This document shows, one piece after another, positions 35,188 through 45,530 of a DNA stretch of 64,000 nt. Each line of letters begins with the position of its first letter. Positions within the stretch are counted from its first letter, which is position 1. A program made the translations under genes and the position numbers. The notes under the pieces were generated by a model. It worked only from the letters and a program-made list of their open reading frames with translations, had not been told where the DNA came from and ran no database searches. The stretch lies in the NCBI GenBank assembly GCA_020740775.1, contig JAHEWK010000007.1, positions 558,001 through 622,000 on the forward strand, read 5' to 3'. Source of the stretch: Ilyonectria destructans. Lineage: Eukaryota > Ascomycota > Sordariomycetes > Hypocreales > Nectriaceae.

Positions 35188-36767
35188 ATGGCTACCCTAC
35201 ACCATCAATATGAATTTGGCGGCCCGTAAGTAAATAAGCCATTGCCGAGTGATTCAGTGATTTTAGTTCACTCTGCTGACAATAACACCATCTCGGCAGT
35301 GTTGGCGCTACAGGAATCGTCTTTGGTCTTCCCATCTTGATGAATGTCCTCTTTCTCGGCTGCAACGACATCTCCGGCTGTCCTCCTCCCTCTTTGCTGG
35401 ATCCTCGCAGCCTCACGTGGGACAAGCTCAAGTCCGAGATTCCGTGGCCTGAGGATGGCCTTTGGGGATTCGCAAGCTGGAAGGCCACAGGCTGGTTGTC
35501 CGCCTACTACCTCCTCAGCCTGATCCTCTATCGAGTGCTGCCTGCCCACGAAGTATACGGCACGAAGTTGCGCGAGTCTGGCCGCCCTCTTAAATATCGC
35601 TTTAATGGTAAGCCCTCCTGGCTTAGGCTGCCGTATTTACTTGCAAAAATTAATGAGTCGCGTCTTTTAGCTTTCTACGCCACAGCCGTCCAGTTTGCCG
35701 GTTGTGCTGTCGGAACCTACCTCTACGGGGCCGAATTTGCCGTGTGGACGTTTATCTCCGAAAACTACCTGCAGCTCCTGACGGCAAATATCATCCTCGC
35801 CTACGCCATCTCCATCTACGTCTACATTGGCAGCTTCAGTGTCAAGCAGGGCAATCCCGAGTTGCGTGAGTTGGCCAAGGGCGGGCATACTGGAAACCTC
35901 ATCTACGACTTCTTCATTGGCCGTGAGCTCAATCCCCGGCTCACGATTCCTCTCATTGGAGAAGTTGACATCAAAGCATGGTTGGAGATGCGTCCTGGCC
36001 TCACTGGGTGGGCTCTCCTGGATTGCGCCTTCATCGCGAAACAGTATCGCACCTACGGTTATGTTTCCGACAGCATCATCATTGTGGGGCTGGTTCAGTC
36101 ATACTATGTTCTGGAAGGCCAGTACGCAGAGGCTGGCCTCTTGGGCATGATGGACATCACCACTGACGGAATGGGATTCATGCTGAGCTTTGGTGACATA
36201 GTCTGGGTGCCATTTCTCTACTCCACGCAGTGTCGTTACCTTTCCACCTACCCGGTTCACCTGGGATGGCCTGCCGTTGCGGTTATCGGGGCCGTCTTTT
36301 CCACTGGCTTGTACATTTTCAGAGCCACGAATTCTCAGAAGAACATGTTCCGCACCAATCCCACTCACCCGGCGGTCGCAAACATGCCGTATATCCAAAC
36401 CAAGAGAGGAACGAGACTCCTCACTGGTGGCTGGTGGGGAAGGGCCCGCCATATCAACTACTTTGGAGATTGGGTACAATCCCTGCCCTTTTGTCTGCCC
36501 ACAGGAATTGCCGGCTATCTCATTGTTCCAGCGGGAACTGCCTTGACCAGCGTAGGCATTACGAAAATGCTAGACGGCCGCGAAGTGGTTCAGGAAGGCG
36601 CAGCAGGATGGGGAATGCTATTCACTTACTTCTATTCGGCTTGGTTTGGATTTTTGTTGATTCACCGTGAGCGGAGAGATGATGCCGCCTGCTCAGAGAA
36701 GTATGGTGAGGACTGGGAAAAGTATAAGAAGACGGTGAGATGGAGGATCATTCCCAAGATCTACTAA
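35188..36767 (+). CDS. erg24: Delta(14)-sterol reductase
   Basis: NADPH-dependent reduction of the C14-15 double bond after lanosterol/eburicol demethylation in ergosterol synthesis; ER membrane. Exons 35188-35225, 35300-35607 and 35671-36767 give 480 aa. The short first exon restores the conserved start YEFGGPVGATGIVFGLP, and the third exon joins KYRFN to AFYATAVQF. The second intron is a multiple of three and could be read through, but its GTAAGC...TTTTAG ends and family continuity support splicing. Signatures: MRPGLTGWALLD, LLTGGWWGRARHINYFGDW and the C-terminal EKYGEDWEKYKKTVRWRIIPKIY pattern, as in ERG24/ERG4/LBR proteins. Eight or more hydrophobic segments. Many fungi have several erg24 paralogues; whether this is the main one is not known. 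Confidence 0.9.
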
Positions 36768-37223
36768 ACGGTCATTATTTTGCAAGGGTAGATTCTTTGC
36801 ATCTTGTGCATGCATCTTGACGTTGGGAAAATTGAACGGGAGATGGTATATATACTAGCGAGGTGATAGGACCCTATAATTGAGACCCTCAGGGTAGCTG
36901 CTGATTAGCTAGCTTGACCAAAGAAGTTTAACTACACACAGAATACATGTCTATCTTCCACAATTGACCCTGTCCAACTGGTAGTTCGAGCAGTTGTTAG
37001 TGTCTTCATTGAATGAGCAGACTGGGATCTTGACAAGATTGGTTAAGTTGGAAACATTGCATCTCCACCATTGGTCAGGGCGCTGATCCTGCATTTAGAC
37101 GGCTGGGTGGGCAATGCCTTTTGAACCACTGTAAATGAGAAAGTCACCACAATCTTCTAGCCAGTGTCTTTTTATAGGAAACAAAGAGAATTGGAATTTC
37201 ACAATCTAAATTCGCTCACCACT
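36768..37223. other. Convergent 3' intergenic region
   Basis: About 455 bp between ERG24 (+) and the HET-domain gene (-). Nothing coding seen. Confidence 0.5.
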
Positions 37224-38234
37224 TTATCCCAAAACAACAACCTCCTCTCTACTTGGCACAAGCCGCCACGCTTTCTTGGTGACCCTTCCCATCGCCTCGC
37301 GACGAGCAAATGGCCACCCTCCATCTTCCCGGCCCAGAAGCATGACATTGAAGAGCGGATAGTCCGTAAAATCGACACAGTCCTCGTCGCCAAAGTACTG
37401 CGCCTCGGAAATGAGGGCAAAGTCATAGAGGAGCTGGTCCGGAGTGTATCCGTCCGGGTCCGGGAGCCAGACCCGCCCGACCTCAATACCACCTCCCATG
37501 ATGGGAGTCTCGCGTATCTCGAGCTCTGATGATACGATGAGCTTTCCGGTGTCGTTTCGCTTCCAGGTAGTATCGGTCCTGATGCGTGTCTTCCCGAGGC
37601 GGAACTGGGCGATTTTCGTCCTGAAGACGAGGTGTTGATCCGTTAGCAGCCTAGCTATGCTATTGTGAAGGGAGGGCATGCTACAGTCTAGGTTGCCTGT
37701 AGCCGCGCTGACCAATTTGTTCCACTCTTTGCTGTCGACGTCGTTGTCCAAGGCGAGGCCGAGGCCAGTCTTGTTCAGGGGTCGAAGGCGTGAGTGAGTC
37801 TGATTAGGAAAAGCCCGATTTACCACGTACCACTTTAATAGCGGTCTCATAAACTCTTCTGCTTTGTGTTCTTTATCTGGAACAACTTTCTTTAGTCCTC
37901 CATCGTCATTAGTTTGGGCTCTAAACGGTACTTCGTAGCGCACGCCGCCATCACATCCTTCAGCATCTTCAACGGCTGTCCATGCGGCCCATGACCAACT
38001 CGGGAACATGACCCTCGTCTTACCGAACTGGTTCGAGGTTACGCGCAGCTTGAGGCGGACGTTCTCGCCTGCTGCTGGTTGCCAGTGTAACGCTTGGTCC
38101 AAGAACTCCTCGGGGAGACCGCTCAGCGGCGGCGTCTTTCGCTGCGAGTCCTGCTGGTTGGTGATTAGAATACGAAGCATGCCTGATATAGCGTTCACAG
38201 CATCCGACGCCGTTGACATCTTCCGCGGCGTGTA

Positions 38235-38237
38235 CTA
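38235..38237 (-). other. In-frame TAG in the HET-domain gene
   Basis: The codon lies between GAG and TAC. The surrounding frame is continuous on both sides for more than 300 codons, and HET family pattern runs straight through it. Confidence 0.8.
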
Positions 38238-40103
38238 CTCGATCAACGACGTATACTGTGCAAAGACAGGCGAGCGTAGTAGTCGCAGCCCGGGTGTTGT
38301 CGACGAGACGAGACGCCCAACGGACAAACCGACAAGAGGGGGTGGTTTGCTAATGCAGGAGTCATCGGCCGCCATGTCCTCGTAAGAAACGCCGCAAGGG
38401 CAGCAGAAGTCAACCATCCCGTCGTGGAAGACGAGAAGTCGTTTAGACAGCAATTTCTCCTGCAGAGTCCAGGCCCTTGTCGACCACGGTCTCAAGCTTG
38501 TATTGCGTCTACAAGGCACGAGGACATTGATCCTAGGGTCCGCTGACACCTGCGTAGCGAGTTGGGTGACGGACCGCTCCGTGGTGACACCGACGATGGG
38601 CTCATCAAGATGATTACCAGACGCAGCGGCGATGGTGACCACGGCGCTGCCGTAAATTCGATCCATTTCCTGTAGTTGTTCTTCCTTGTCGTCCTGTTGA
38701 TGCTGTAGGATACAAAGCCGATCGGCCCAAAGATAGCGTAGTCCAAGCTTGCGTGTAATCTCCATTGCATCTGCAATGACGTTCCCAACACGTTTATCAT
38801 TGAGACTCATAGGCTCGAAGAGGTCAGATTTGTTGGTGCTTTTCAAACACTCAATGCCCTTCGAGTGCTGTTCAGGACCCCAGACATATGACAAAGCCGC
38901 GTAGCTGTATTCAGTGGTCTTCTTATTCGGCTCAACAATTACCATCTTTAACACGTCGATGAGCCTGAATTCGGTTCCCGTCGGGCTCTGAAGAGTCTTT
39001 GACCATTCCGGTTTGTTGCATGTGTCCCCATGTTTACGCCGGCAGTGATCCACCCATTTCCGACAAAGCTCCATATCAATCTTGGTCTTGTTGATAATCT
39101 TGCCGTAACGGAGGCTATGGTCTTCCGTGTAGACCTCTGGTGAGGCAACACGGAGTCGAAAGTGGCTCAGCGTCTTCAAGACGTGGGTGATGCGCTTACT
39201 GCAGCCGAAGACAGTGACTTCCATGAATCCCCAGTTTTTGTGCGACGCGCCGTACACAATTATCCAGAGCGCGGCGGGAACTTTCTTCTTCTCCATCTCG
39301 TTGAAGAAGGCTGGGTCTGGGATCATCTCGCGGATGAACTTGTACCATCGTTTGCGTTCTTCATTATTGTCAAACTCCTCGGCCACTCGAACGGCCGCCT
39401 TAGCGCCTTCGCCGACCACTTGAGAATTGATGCTCAGGTCGTTTGATCCCTGAAACTCGACGTTCATCGAAATTTCGACGTTGCGCTTGATCTCCATCTC
39501 AGCATTAGAATCGACATTCGTCTCCGTATTCGACTCTTTCAAGGCTTTGCTCTTCTTCGTAGTCTTCTTGGTGATTCTCATCTGTGCTTGAATCTCGAAG
39601 CTATCTTTTGTGTGCCCACCAAACGGCCAACGAGAGTCCTTCTTGATGAGGAATGCATTTTTCGTCGTGCTCCATTTATTCTCGCGCACCTGGGCCCAGG
39701 TTTCGAAGTTGACTTGATCGTTCCCGGGGAAGCTCTTATCCTCCTTGATGGTTGTCTGCAGATCTTCATCACGCAAGGGGTCATTTTCGGGGAGGCAAAG
39801 GGCCTGGAAGAGTAGCCCGCAGAAGCTACATGTCTTTCGCTCCTTGAGAAGATGCTTTAGTTCAATAGAGTATTGTTCGCCATCTTGGCTCGAGGAGATG
39901 GTATTCGGGTCAAATTGACTGAAATTGATCTTGGAGCACCCCCTGCAGAGAGGGCCGGACTTGAAAATGCTGCTGATTAAGCCGGAAGGTCGATTATCAA
40001 GTTCAAGAGTAGGGGGAGGATCTTGAGTCCCCAGCGATGAGACTGACGGGGAGCGCACGTCGGAAGTGCTAGACTGATCGGACAATGAACGCGGACGACA
40101 AGG

Positions 40104-40192
40104 TAGAGGCGGAGGTGGAACAGGGCGAGGTGGAACAGGGCGAAGTGGAACAGAGGGAGGTGGAGTAGAGGGAGGTGGAACAGACGGTGGCA
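40104..40192 (-). repeat. 15 bp tandem repeat coding a Pro-rich tract
   Basis: On the plus strand GGAGGTGGAACAGGG-like units of 15 bp recur five to six times with small changes. On the coding strand they give repeats of the P-P/R-P-V/S-P type (PPSVP, LRPVP, PRPVP) in the N-terminal part of the HET-domain protein. Confidence 0.65.
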
Positions 40193-40487
40193 TATGAGGT
40201 GATTTGGGAGTTATCGGATCCACCTCGACGTCATTTACCGGCTTGCTCTTAAACTTGGCGGGCTTTGGGGGCCTTCTAGGTGCATTTCTTGGAAGATTCA
40301 GACTCGAACGTGGCGTGGAAGGATTCGAGACTGCTGGTGGATTGCTTTCGTCCGTCATGGTTTTGTAGCTGGGAGCCGACGTTGAATTGCCCTGCTCAAA
40401 CATCTTCCTTATATCCTCGAAGCCTTTGGGTGACAGTTGCTCCAGCTCATGTCCGCTTGACAGGCATTCTGCTTCGTTTCGTGTCAT

Positions 40488-41581
40488 TTTGCTTTCGGTT
40501 GAGTTGCGGTAGTTACTCTCTCGATGGAGGGTGCAAGAGCCTGGTCGGGAAGTGGAAAAGCGGACTGAGGAGAAGAGAAATACTCGGGGATTGAGCCCCC
40601 AATTCCCCCCTGGCGAAGTGAATACTAAATTGATTGACACGTGCTGCATGCTGTACTTCGTATTCGACATGCTGTGTTACCCTTGCGCCTCAGTTTAATC
40701 GCTGATGTCCACGAATCAATATGTCCCTGGGCGGTGTCTATCCACAAGGCAGTACGCCATTTGACGTACATCTCCCGACAACTTGCATATTGCATGCCAC
40801 TTAAAGTGGCAAAGTGCAATGCCAAGCACGAGAAGGATTACGTGGCCGCAGTTTCGTTCCTTCTTTGGCGTTGCCTGCTTGTATTGTTGCGCTACAACCA
40901 CTCAGCCGCACGAGGCTCGGCGACATTTCGGCCAGAGATATGAAGATCACATCCCCCCTTTGAAATTTTGCTATCCATTCATCACTCATAGCGTTCACCC
41001 GATCAACTCAGCAGCCGATGCTATAAATAAACCTCCAATGGCTCTCCTTGACACCCCGGGATAGTCGCTTTTCTTAGAACCCTCCTTCTGGAGCCTGAAA
41101 CAGGGACAACTATCCAATAACAGGGTCCCCTTGAGTTTATGATCCCAAAAGTCGGCCTTTCTTAAAAGTTCCACCCAAAGCTAGCCCAAAGCCCAGTCCA
41201 TATCAGTCCAAGTTCCTCCTGGCTCAGGCACAGCTCGGCATAGAGGAACACGGGCTCAGCTCTAGGAAGCGAAATCGAATTTGGTGAACTCGAGTTTCGT
41301 CTCCGAGTATATTATGTAAGTAATCCCACAAAGGCACTATGGTACGGATTATGTCACACGGTACACCTGGTACGTACCTGGACCTCATGAATTCGTCAAA
41401 CTTCCTGCGCTAGCCTTCGTACATTTTACCGCCAGCCTCGTCTGCCTATCTTCTCCTCCCCAATTCTATCTCCAGAGGCTGAACACACCATCTTAGGTAT
41501 TCAGCTTCTAGTTCGACTTGATTCCGTTCGGTGAGATTCTCACAAGTCGCCTAGCTTACCACGCCCATACCTCAGCTCGAT
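40488..41581. promoter_or_regulatory. Divergent promoter region between two HET-domain genes
   Basis: 1.1 kb head-to-head intergenic region; no supported gene. It must hold both promoters. Confidence 0.5.
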
Positions 41582-43828
41582 ATGGCCGCTGAATCGACAC
41601 CCCCCTTACCTAGCCCACGACGAGACTGGGGCCAGCTCCTCGAGGCCACGAGAATCTCCGCCGCATCCATTTCCCATGCCCTGTACGACCGCCTGTTTCC
41701 ATTTCAAGCAGACGCGTGTTCTAAATGCCGTGGAGCCTTCACCCCAGACATTTTCGACATGCCTAGCGAGGACGCAATGTCGGCAACCCAGGGCGCACGA
41801 TGCCACGGCTGTAGGATCACTGGGTATATCCTTCGCATCCTCCATCCATTCTTGGAGGCGAAATGGGGGCCATCGCTGACGTTCAGCTCGATTTTCTCTG
41901 AACCGTTCCAAGAGAGGAGCTTAATAGATTTGGAAGTCAAAGATGGTCAAGGCCGCTCCCACAAAGAATCTTTAGAGATCTTCAAGTTAACCACGGAACC
42001 AGGACATCTAACCCGCCGGGTGGACTGGGCAAGGACAGCCTGCGGATTCCCACGGCAGATTCGCCATCTACCGGTATATATAAACATGTCTTCTGAACAA
42101 CGGCCTATATCGGGATATACCGGATCACCGGATGCTTTTAAATTAGCCTTCTCATGGTTCCAGAATTGCAAGGCCAATCATGATACCTCCGGAGACGGCG
42201 CAAAGCCTCCAATCCTGCCCACAAGAGTCGTCAACTTCTCCAACAAAGACAACCTCCAGCTTGTTGAGAGCCAAGGCGCCCGCGGTCAGTATCTCTGCTT
42301 GAGTCACCGATGGTTGCGCGACAATGAGATGTTCCGATGCACTCACGACAACATCACGCAATTAAAACAGCATATCGAGTGGGATTCCCTCACTAGGACA
42401 TTCCAACAAGCCATCACCTTCGCCCAGGCCTTCGCGACTTGGCATTGCAAGACATATTCTAACCACGAACCGATCAGGTATATCTGGATTGATAGCATCT
42501 GCATCATGCAAGACAGCCCTGAAGATTGGGCGAAAGAGGCCGGCTTGATGTGCTCTGTATACGAGAACGCGACTTTGACGATCGCCAGTGCAGTTGGAGG
42601 AAACGGTTGCTTCGCTGTAGCGGACCAAGTGTTCAAAGGCTTCGAAATCACGAGCCCCCGGCATCTCCGCACCCAATTGTATTTGCGAAGACCTCTTCCG
42701 CACTTTGACCTGGGGTTTATTAGCATCATGGCCCGCATATCTAGAGACGAAGAGCCCCAAAGCAACTCCCTCGACCTACTCACCCGTGGCTGGGTTCTTC
42801 AAGAGAGGTTGCTGTCCAAGAGGTTCCTCATTTTCGGTCCTCATGAGCTGCTATGGGAATGCCTCAGGACTGTAGACTGCGAATGCGGTTTCCTCACGAA
42901 CCAATCCAACACTAACGCGCTCGGCGAAAGTCCCACGGCGAAATATTTGAAGGCCGCGTATGAGAGGTCTCAAAAGGAGAATCCAAACAATCTTCTATTT
43001 CCGACTCCTTTAAAAATAGGTCATTATAAGTCACTTTTGGATGCGGGCGGCCGCCAAAAGCATTCCCAACGATGGTGGCAGCGCGTCGTCGAGGTCTACA
43101 CCAGGACCAACCTAACCAAAGCTTCAGACCGGCTTCCCGCGCTTGCTGGATTGGCAAAACAGTTCTCTCGAATCAACAGCGGTCAAAGATACTTGGCCGG
43201 CATGTGGGAGGAAATGCTTATAGAATCCTTGACGTGGTTTGTCGAAGAGACGGCGGAGAAGCCGCGGGTTAGCACCTCAAGTGTAACTTCTGATTCTCTC
43301 ATCAGTGTGCCATCTTGGTCATGGGCTTCCTGCGGCAGGCCAGTGCAGTTCATGATCCAGGGCGTGAAACTGACAAAACTCTACGCTAGTCTCAACGACG
43401 TGGCGTACGCTGCTGCCAGTGCTGATAATCCCTTTGGGAATTGCTCCTATGGGACTCTGTTCTTGCGCGGTCCCGTATACTGGGGTTTGACAAAGTTTTT
43501 CCGGAATGATGGTGTTGGTCGCCTGTTTCCCAAGTGCACCTACTACTCGGACAAGGGTGATCAGCCAACAGATGCTCAGCCGAATCACGGCAAGTATATT
43601 CTTATCTTTCGCTCTGATAAAGTAGGAGATTCCAGTCAACTCACTACGGGATGGTTCTTCTTGCATCTTAGGCCTATTGACGAGGGCCCTGAGACGAACT
43701 TCCAGCGTCTGGGTTTACTTTTGATCGAGACTGAGATCCAGGAGGCCTCTCAATATGCCGAAATTACAGAGGCTGCTATAGCTGCCTGTTTCGAGAAGGG
43801 AGAGGTGCAACTGATACAGTTAACCTGA
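41582..43828 (+). CDS. HET-domain protein, intact
   Basis: Single-exon 748 aa protein of the heterokaryon-incompatibility family. The HET domain runs from about residue 235: YLCLSHRWLRDNE, then YIWIDSICIMQDSPEDWAKEAGLMCSVYENATLTIA and GWVLQERLLSKRFLIFG. These are the three canonical HET blocks. Cysteine pairs near the N-terminus (CSKCRGAF and CHGCRI) resemble the CxxC pairs in the broken HET neighbour. The C-terminal half shows VPSWSWASCGRPVQF, the usual WSWAS element. No NACHT, ankyrin or WD repeats are visible, so the partner or trigger is unknown. It is divergent from the other HET gene. Confidence 0.9.
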   Translation: MAAESTPPLPSPRRDWGQLLEATRISAASISHALYDRLFPFQADACSKCRGAFTPDIFDMPSEDAMSATQGARCHGCRITGYILRILHPFLEAKWGPSLTFSSIFSEPFQERSLIDLEVKDGQGRSHKESLEIFKLTTEPGHLTRRVDWARTACGFPRQIRHLPVYINMSSEQRPISGYTGSPDAFKLAFSWFQNCKANHDTSGDGAKPPILPTRVVNFSNKDNLQLVESQGARGQYLCLSHRWLRDNEMFRCTHDNITQLKQHIEWDSLTRTFQQAITFAQAFATWHCKTYSNHEPIRYIWIDSICIMQDSPEDWAKEAGLMCSVYENATLTIASAVGGNGCFAVADQVFKGFEITSPRHLRTQLYLRRPLPHFDLGFISIMARISRDEEPQSNSLDLLTRGWVLQERLLSKRFLIFGPHELLWECLRTVDCECGFLTNQSNTNALGESPTAKYLKAAYERSQKENPNNLLFPTPLKIGHYKSLLDAGGRQKHSQRWWQRVVEVYTRTNLTKASDRLPALAGLAKQFSRINSGQRYLAGMWEEMLIESLTWFVEETAEKPRVSTSSVTSDSLISVPSWSWASCGRPVQFMIQGVKLTKLYASLNDVAYAAASADNPFGNCSYGTLFLRGPVYWGLTKFFRNDGVGRLFPKCTYYSDKGDQPTDAQPNHGKYILIFRSDKVGDSSQLTTGWFFLHLRPIDEGPETNFQRLGLLLIETEIQEASQYAEITEAAIAACFEKGEVQLIQLT

Positions 43829-44225
43829 TGGTATTAGGAATTCTATGTGTATATCTAGCCCTAATGTCAAGCAAGCCTAGGATTGTCATAGTCCGTTCCC
43901 GTATTTCCTTAGCAGCTGATAAATTTCGAGGCCTGAGCAGTCTTGCATTAATGCGACAGTGTCTTGAACATTCATAGAAGATTCTCAGTCTCTAATTAAA
44001 GAACATGTTAGGGAGTGAGATCATTCGATTTAGCGAATTCTAGCCGGGATTCAAATAGGGACGTCGTTCTAGATCTAGATCCTCGGAAGGGATCTCGCAC
44101 GGCATTGGATTTTAAAAATAGGCGTGCATAGACACTTCAGGCTACTGATCCAGAGCTCAGCTCTACAAACAGGAATAGAAACGAAATGGATTTTGGCATG
44201 CTTGAGTGTCGTCTCCGAGTTAGTT
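43829..44225. other. Intergenic region after the intact HET gene
   Basis: No gene seen; AT-rich fragments with a few direct short matches to the repeat that follows. Confidence 0.4.
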
Positions 44226-44524
44226 TGTTGGTGAGAGATGCACTTAGTTCAGACCGGACCAAAGACACAGAGAGTCCGGGATCACAAGAAGGATTCAACT
44301 AAAAGAGGGATTCTGCTGAGACCAGCTGGTGGAATGGGCCTGCTGGATGGTTAAAGTACTTGGTTAAATGCTTCTCAGTACAACCGAGGGGAAAAGAGTA
44401 TAAAACGGGGTATAAGCGGCCACGACACTAGTGTAAAATCATAAAACAAGACACTAAACTCGAAGAATTGAAGAAGGAAAACGCATGCCCATCCAATAAA
44501 TTAGACGGTGCAGTCACTTTAAGT
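44226..44524 (+). repeat. Dispersed repeat, copy 2 (LTR-like start TGTTGGTG)
   Basis: Counterpart of 32445-32757, in the same orientation, with the blocks TGTTGGTG, TGCACTTAG, AGACCGG, GAGACCAGCTG, AAATGCTT and AACCGAGGGG in order. The match runs past the start of the ORF at 44468 (TGCCC-TCCAAT through GCAGT-ACTTTAAG), so the repeat includes some coding-like sequence. Confidence 0.6.
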
Positions 44525-45212
44525 AAGGCTGCCGAAGACGCTAAGAAGCAGTTAACTCTTGTGGAGAATCTCTGTGGAGTCACAGTTCGAATGCTTGTGG
44601 ATGTGTGTCTGTCATGGGGTCTGACTGAGTCGGAGAATAGCTCTGATAAGAGGTTAGCTATATTTCAAGAGATCTCATCTACAGTTCAGAGATATGCAGA
44701 TGGATCATAAAGAGAAGACAAGTGCCTAATATCCATTAATCGCGTTTAGTGGAATATTTATTCAAATACTTAGCTTGAGGGAATACTTACTTTCTGCACT
44801 TATTCCTCACGTTTTAATCGTGACGCGGAGAACACCGTATCTTGTGAGAAAATAGCCACGACTTACTTTGACCCGGACAACCAATATCTAGATGAAAGGT
44901 TTGCAATAGATCCAGTCAAAAAATACCTTGAGGGATCTTGGAGTTGGACTGCTGAGCTCTATATGATGACCGGGCTCAAGGTGGCCGAGAAGCTACAGGG
45001 TGAATAAATGCCGTTGCAGGCGGGCAATTAATCTGTTCCTCAGGGACAGGAAGGTAAAATATGATGGTTATCTCAAGGGGGAGGTGATCGGTGATGAAGA
45101 AGCCAAGGTTGAGCAGCTGTACGTAGAATTCGAACTGGTACCTATCCCAGAGGAGACCACTGCCATAGAGGAAGCTACTGCTAGAGATAGCTGTGAGCGT
45201 TTGGTCCTTTGA
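44468..45212 (+). pseudogene. Degenerate or multi-exon fungal gene of unknown function
   Basis: Three separate reading frames look like parts of one gene. 44468-44710 codes MKKENACPSNKLDG and a helical region. 44860-45006 codes YFDPDNQYLDERF then WSWTAELYMMTGLKVAE, a pattern (acidic D-P then a W-x-LYMMTGLK strand) that I have seen in fungal proteins of unknown function. 45045-45212 continues KVKYDGYLKGEVIGDEEAK. The middle of the usual protein seems absent and no good intron bridges the parts, so a decayed copy is likelier than an active gene. Function unknown. Confidence 0.3.
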
Positions 45213-45530
45213 GTACTCATTACGTCATGTTGCTTATTGGTAAAATAAGTTGTCACATTATATAGGCCTCAGTTACATTCCGCATCAGCGGAGTGTTCAT
45301 TCCACTTTGCCCTAGCCGTCAATACGATATAAGTGCTTAGCCTAGTGCGAGGGTAGTGACAGACACACGCGTTTGTATGATGCTCAATACCAGGCTTTGT
45401 TATTGCTTAAGATTGCGCCTACACTTATGACTTAAAATGGACGTGGCTTTTTCTCGCTACGACTTCGATGCACCTTTGCATTTCACTTTACTCTATACCC
45501 CAGGCTATGTAGTATGTAGTACTCTGTAGT

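Larger units (their letters stand above)
37224..40487 (-). pseudogene. HET-domain gene interrupted by an in-frame amber codon
   Basis: Heterokaryon-incompatibility-type protein, normally a cytosolic trigger of the non-self response. From MTRNEAECLSSG (40487) the frame is open to 38235, where TAG follows TSLIE; the same frame then continues YTPRKMSTASDAVNAISGM and stays open to 37224. HET hallmarks are intact before the stop: IDVLKM, YAALSYVWG, LGLRYLWADRLCI, ILQHQQDD and WSTRAWTLQEKLLSKRLLVF. The post-stop part is the usual HET C-terminal continuation (Y-x-R-x-M-S-x-SDA-x-NA), so the stop interrupts one gene. No plausible intron removes it. The N-terminus carries a Pro-rich tract and CxxC pairs (CRGCSK, CSFCG). 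CAG (Gln) to TAG by one C-to-T change is the simplest origin. A truncated 750-residue protein could still be made. Confidence 0.8.
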
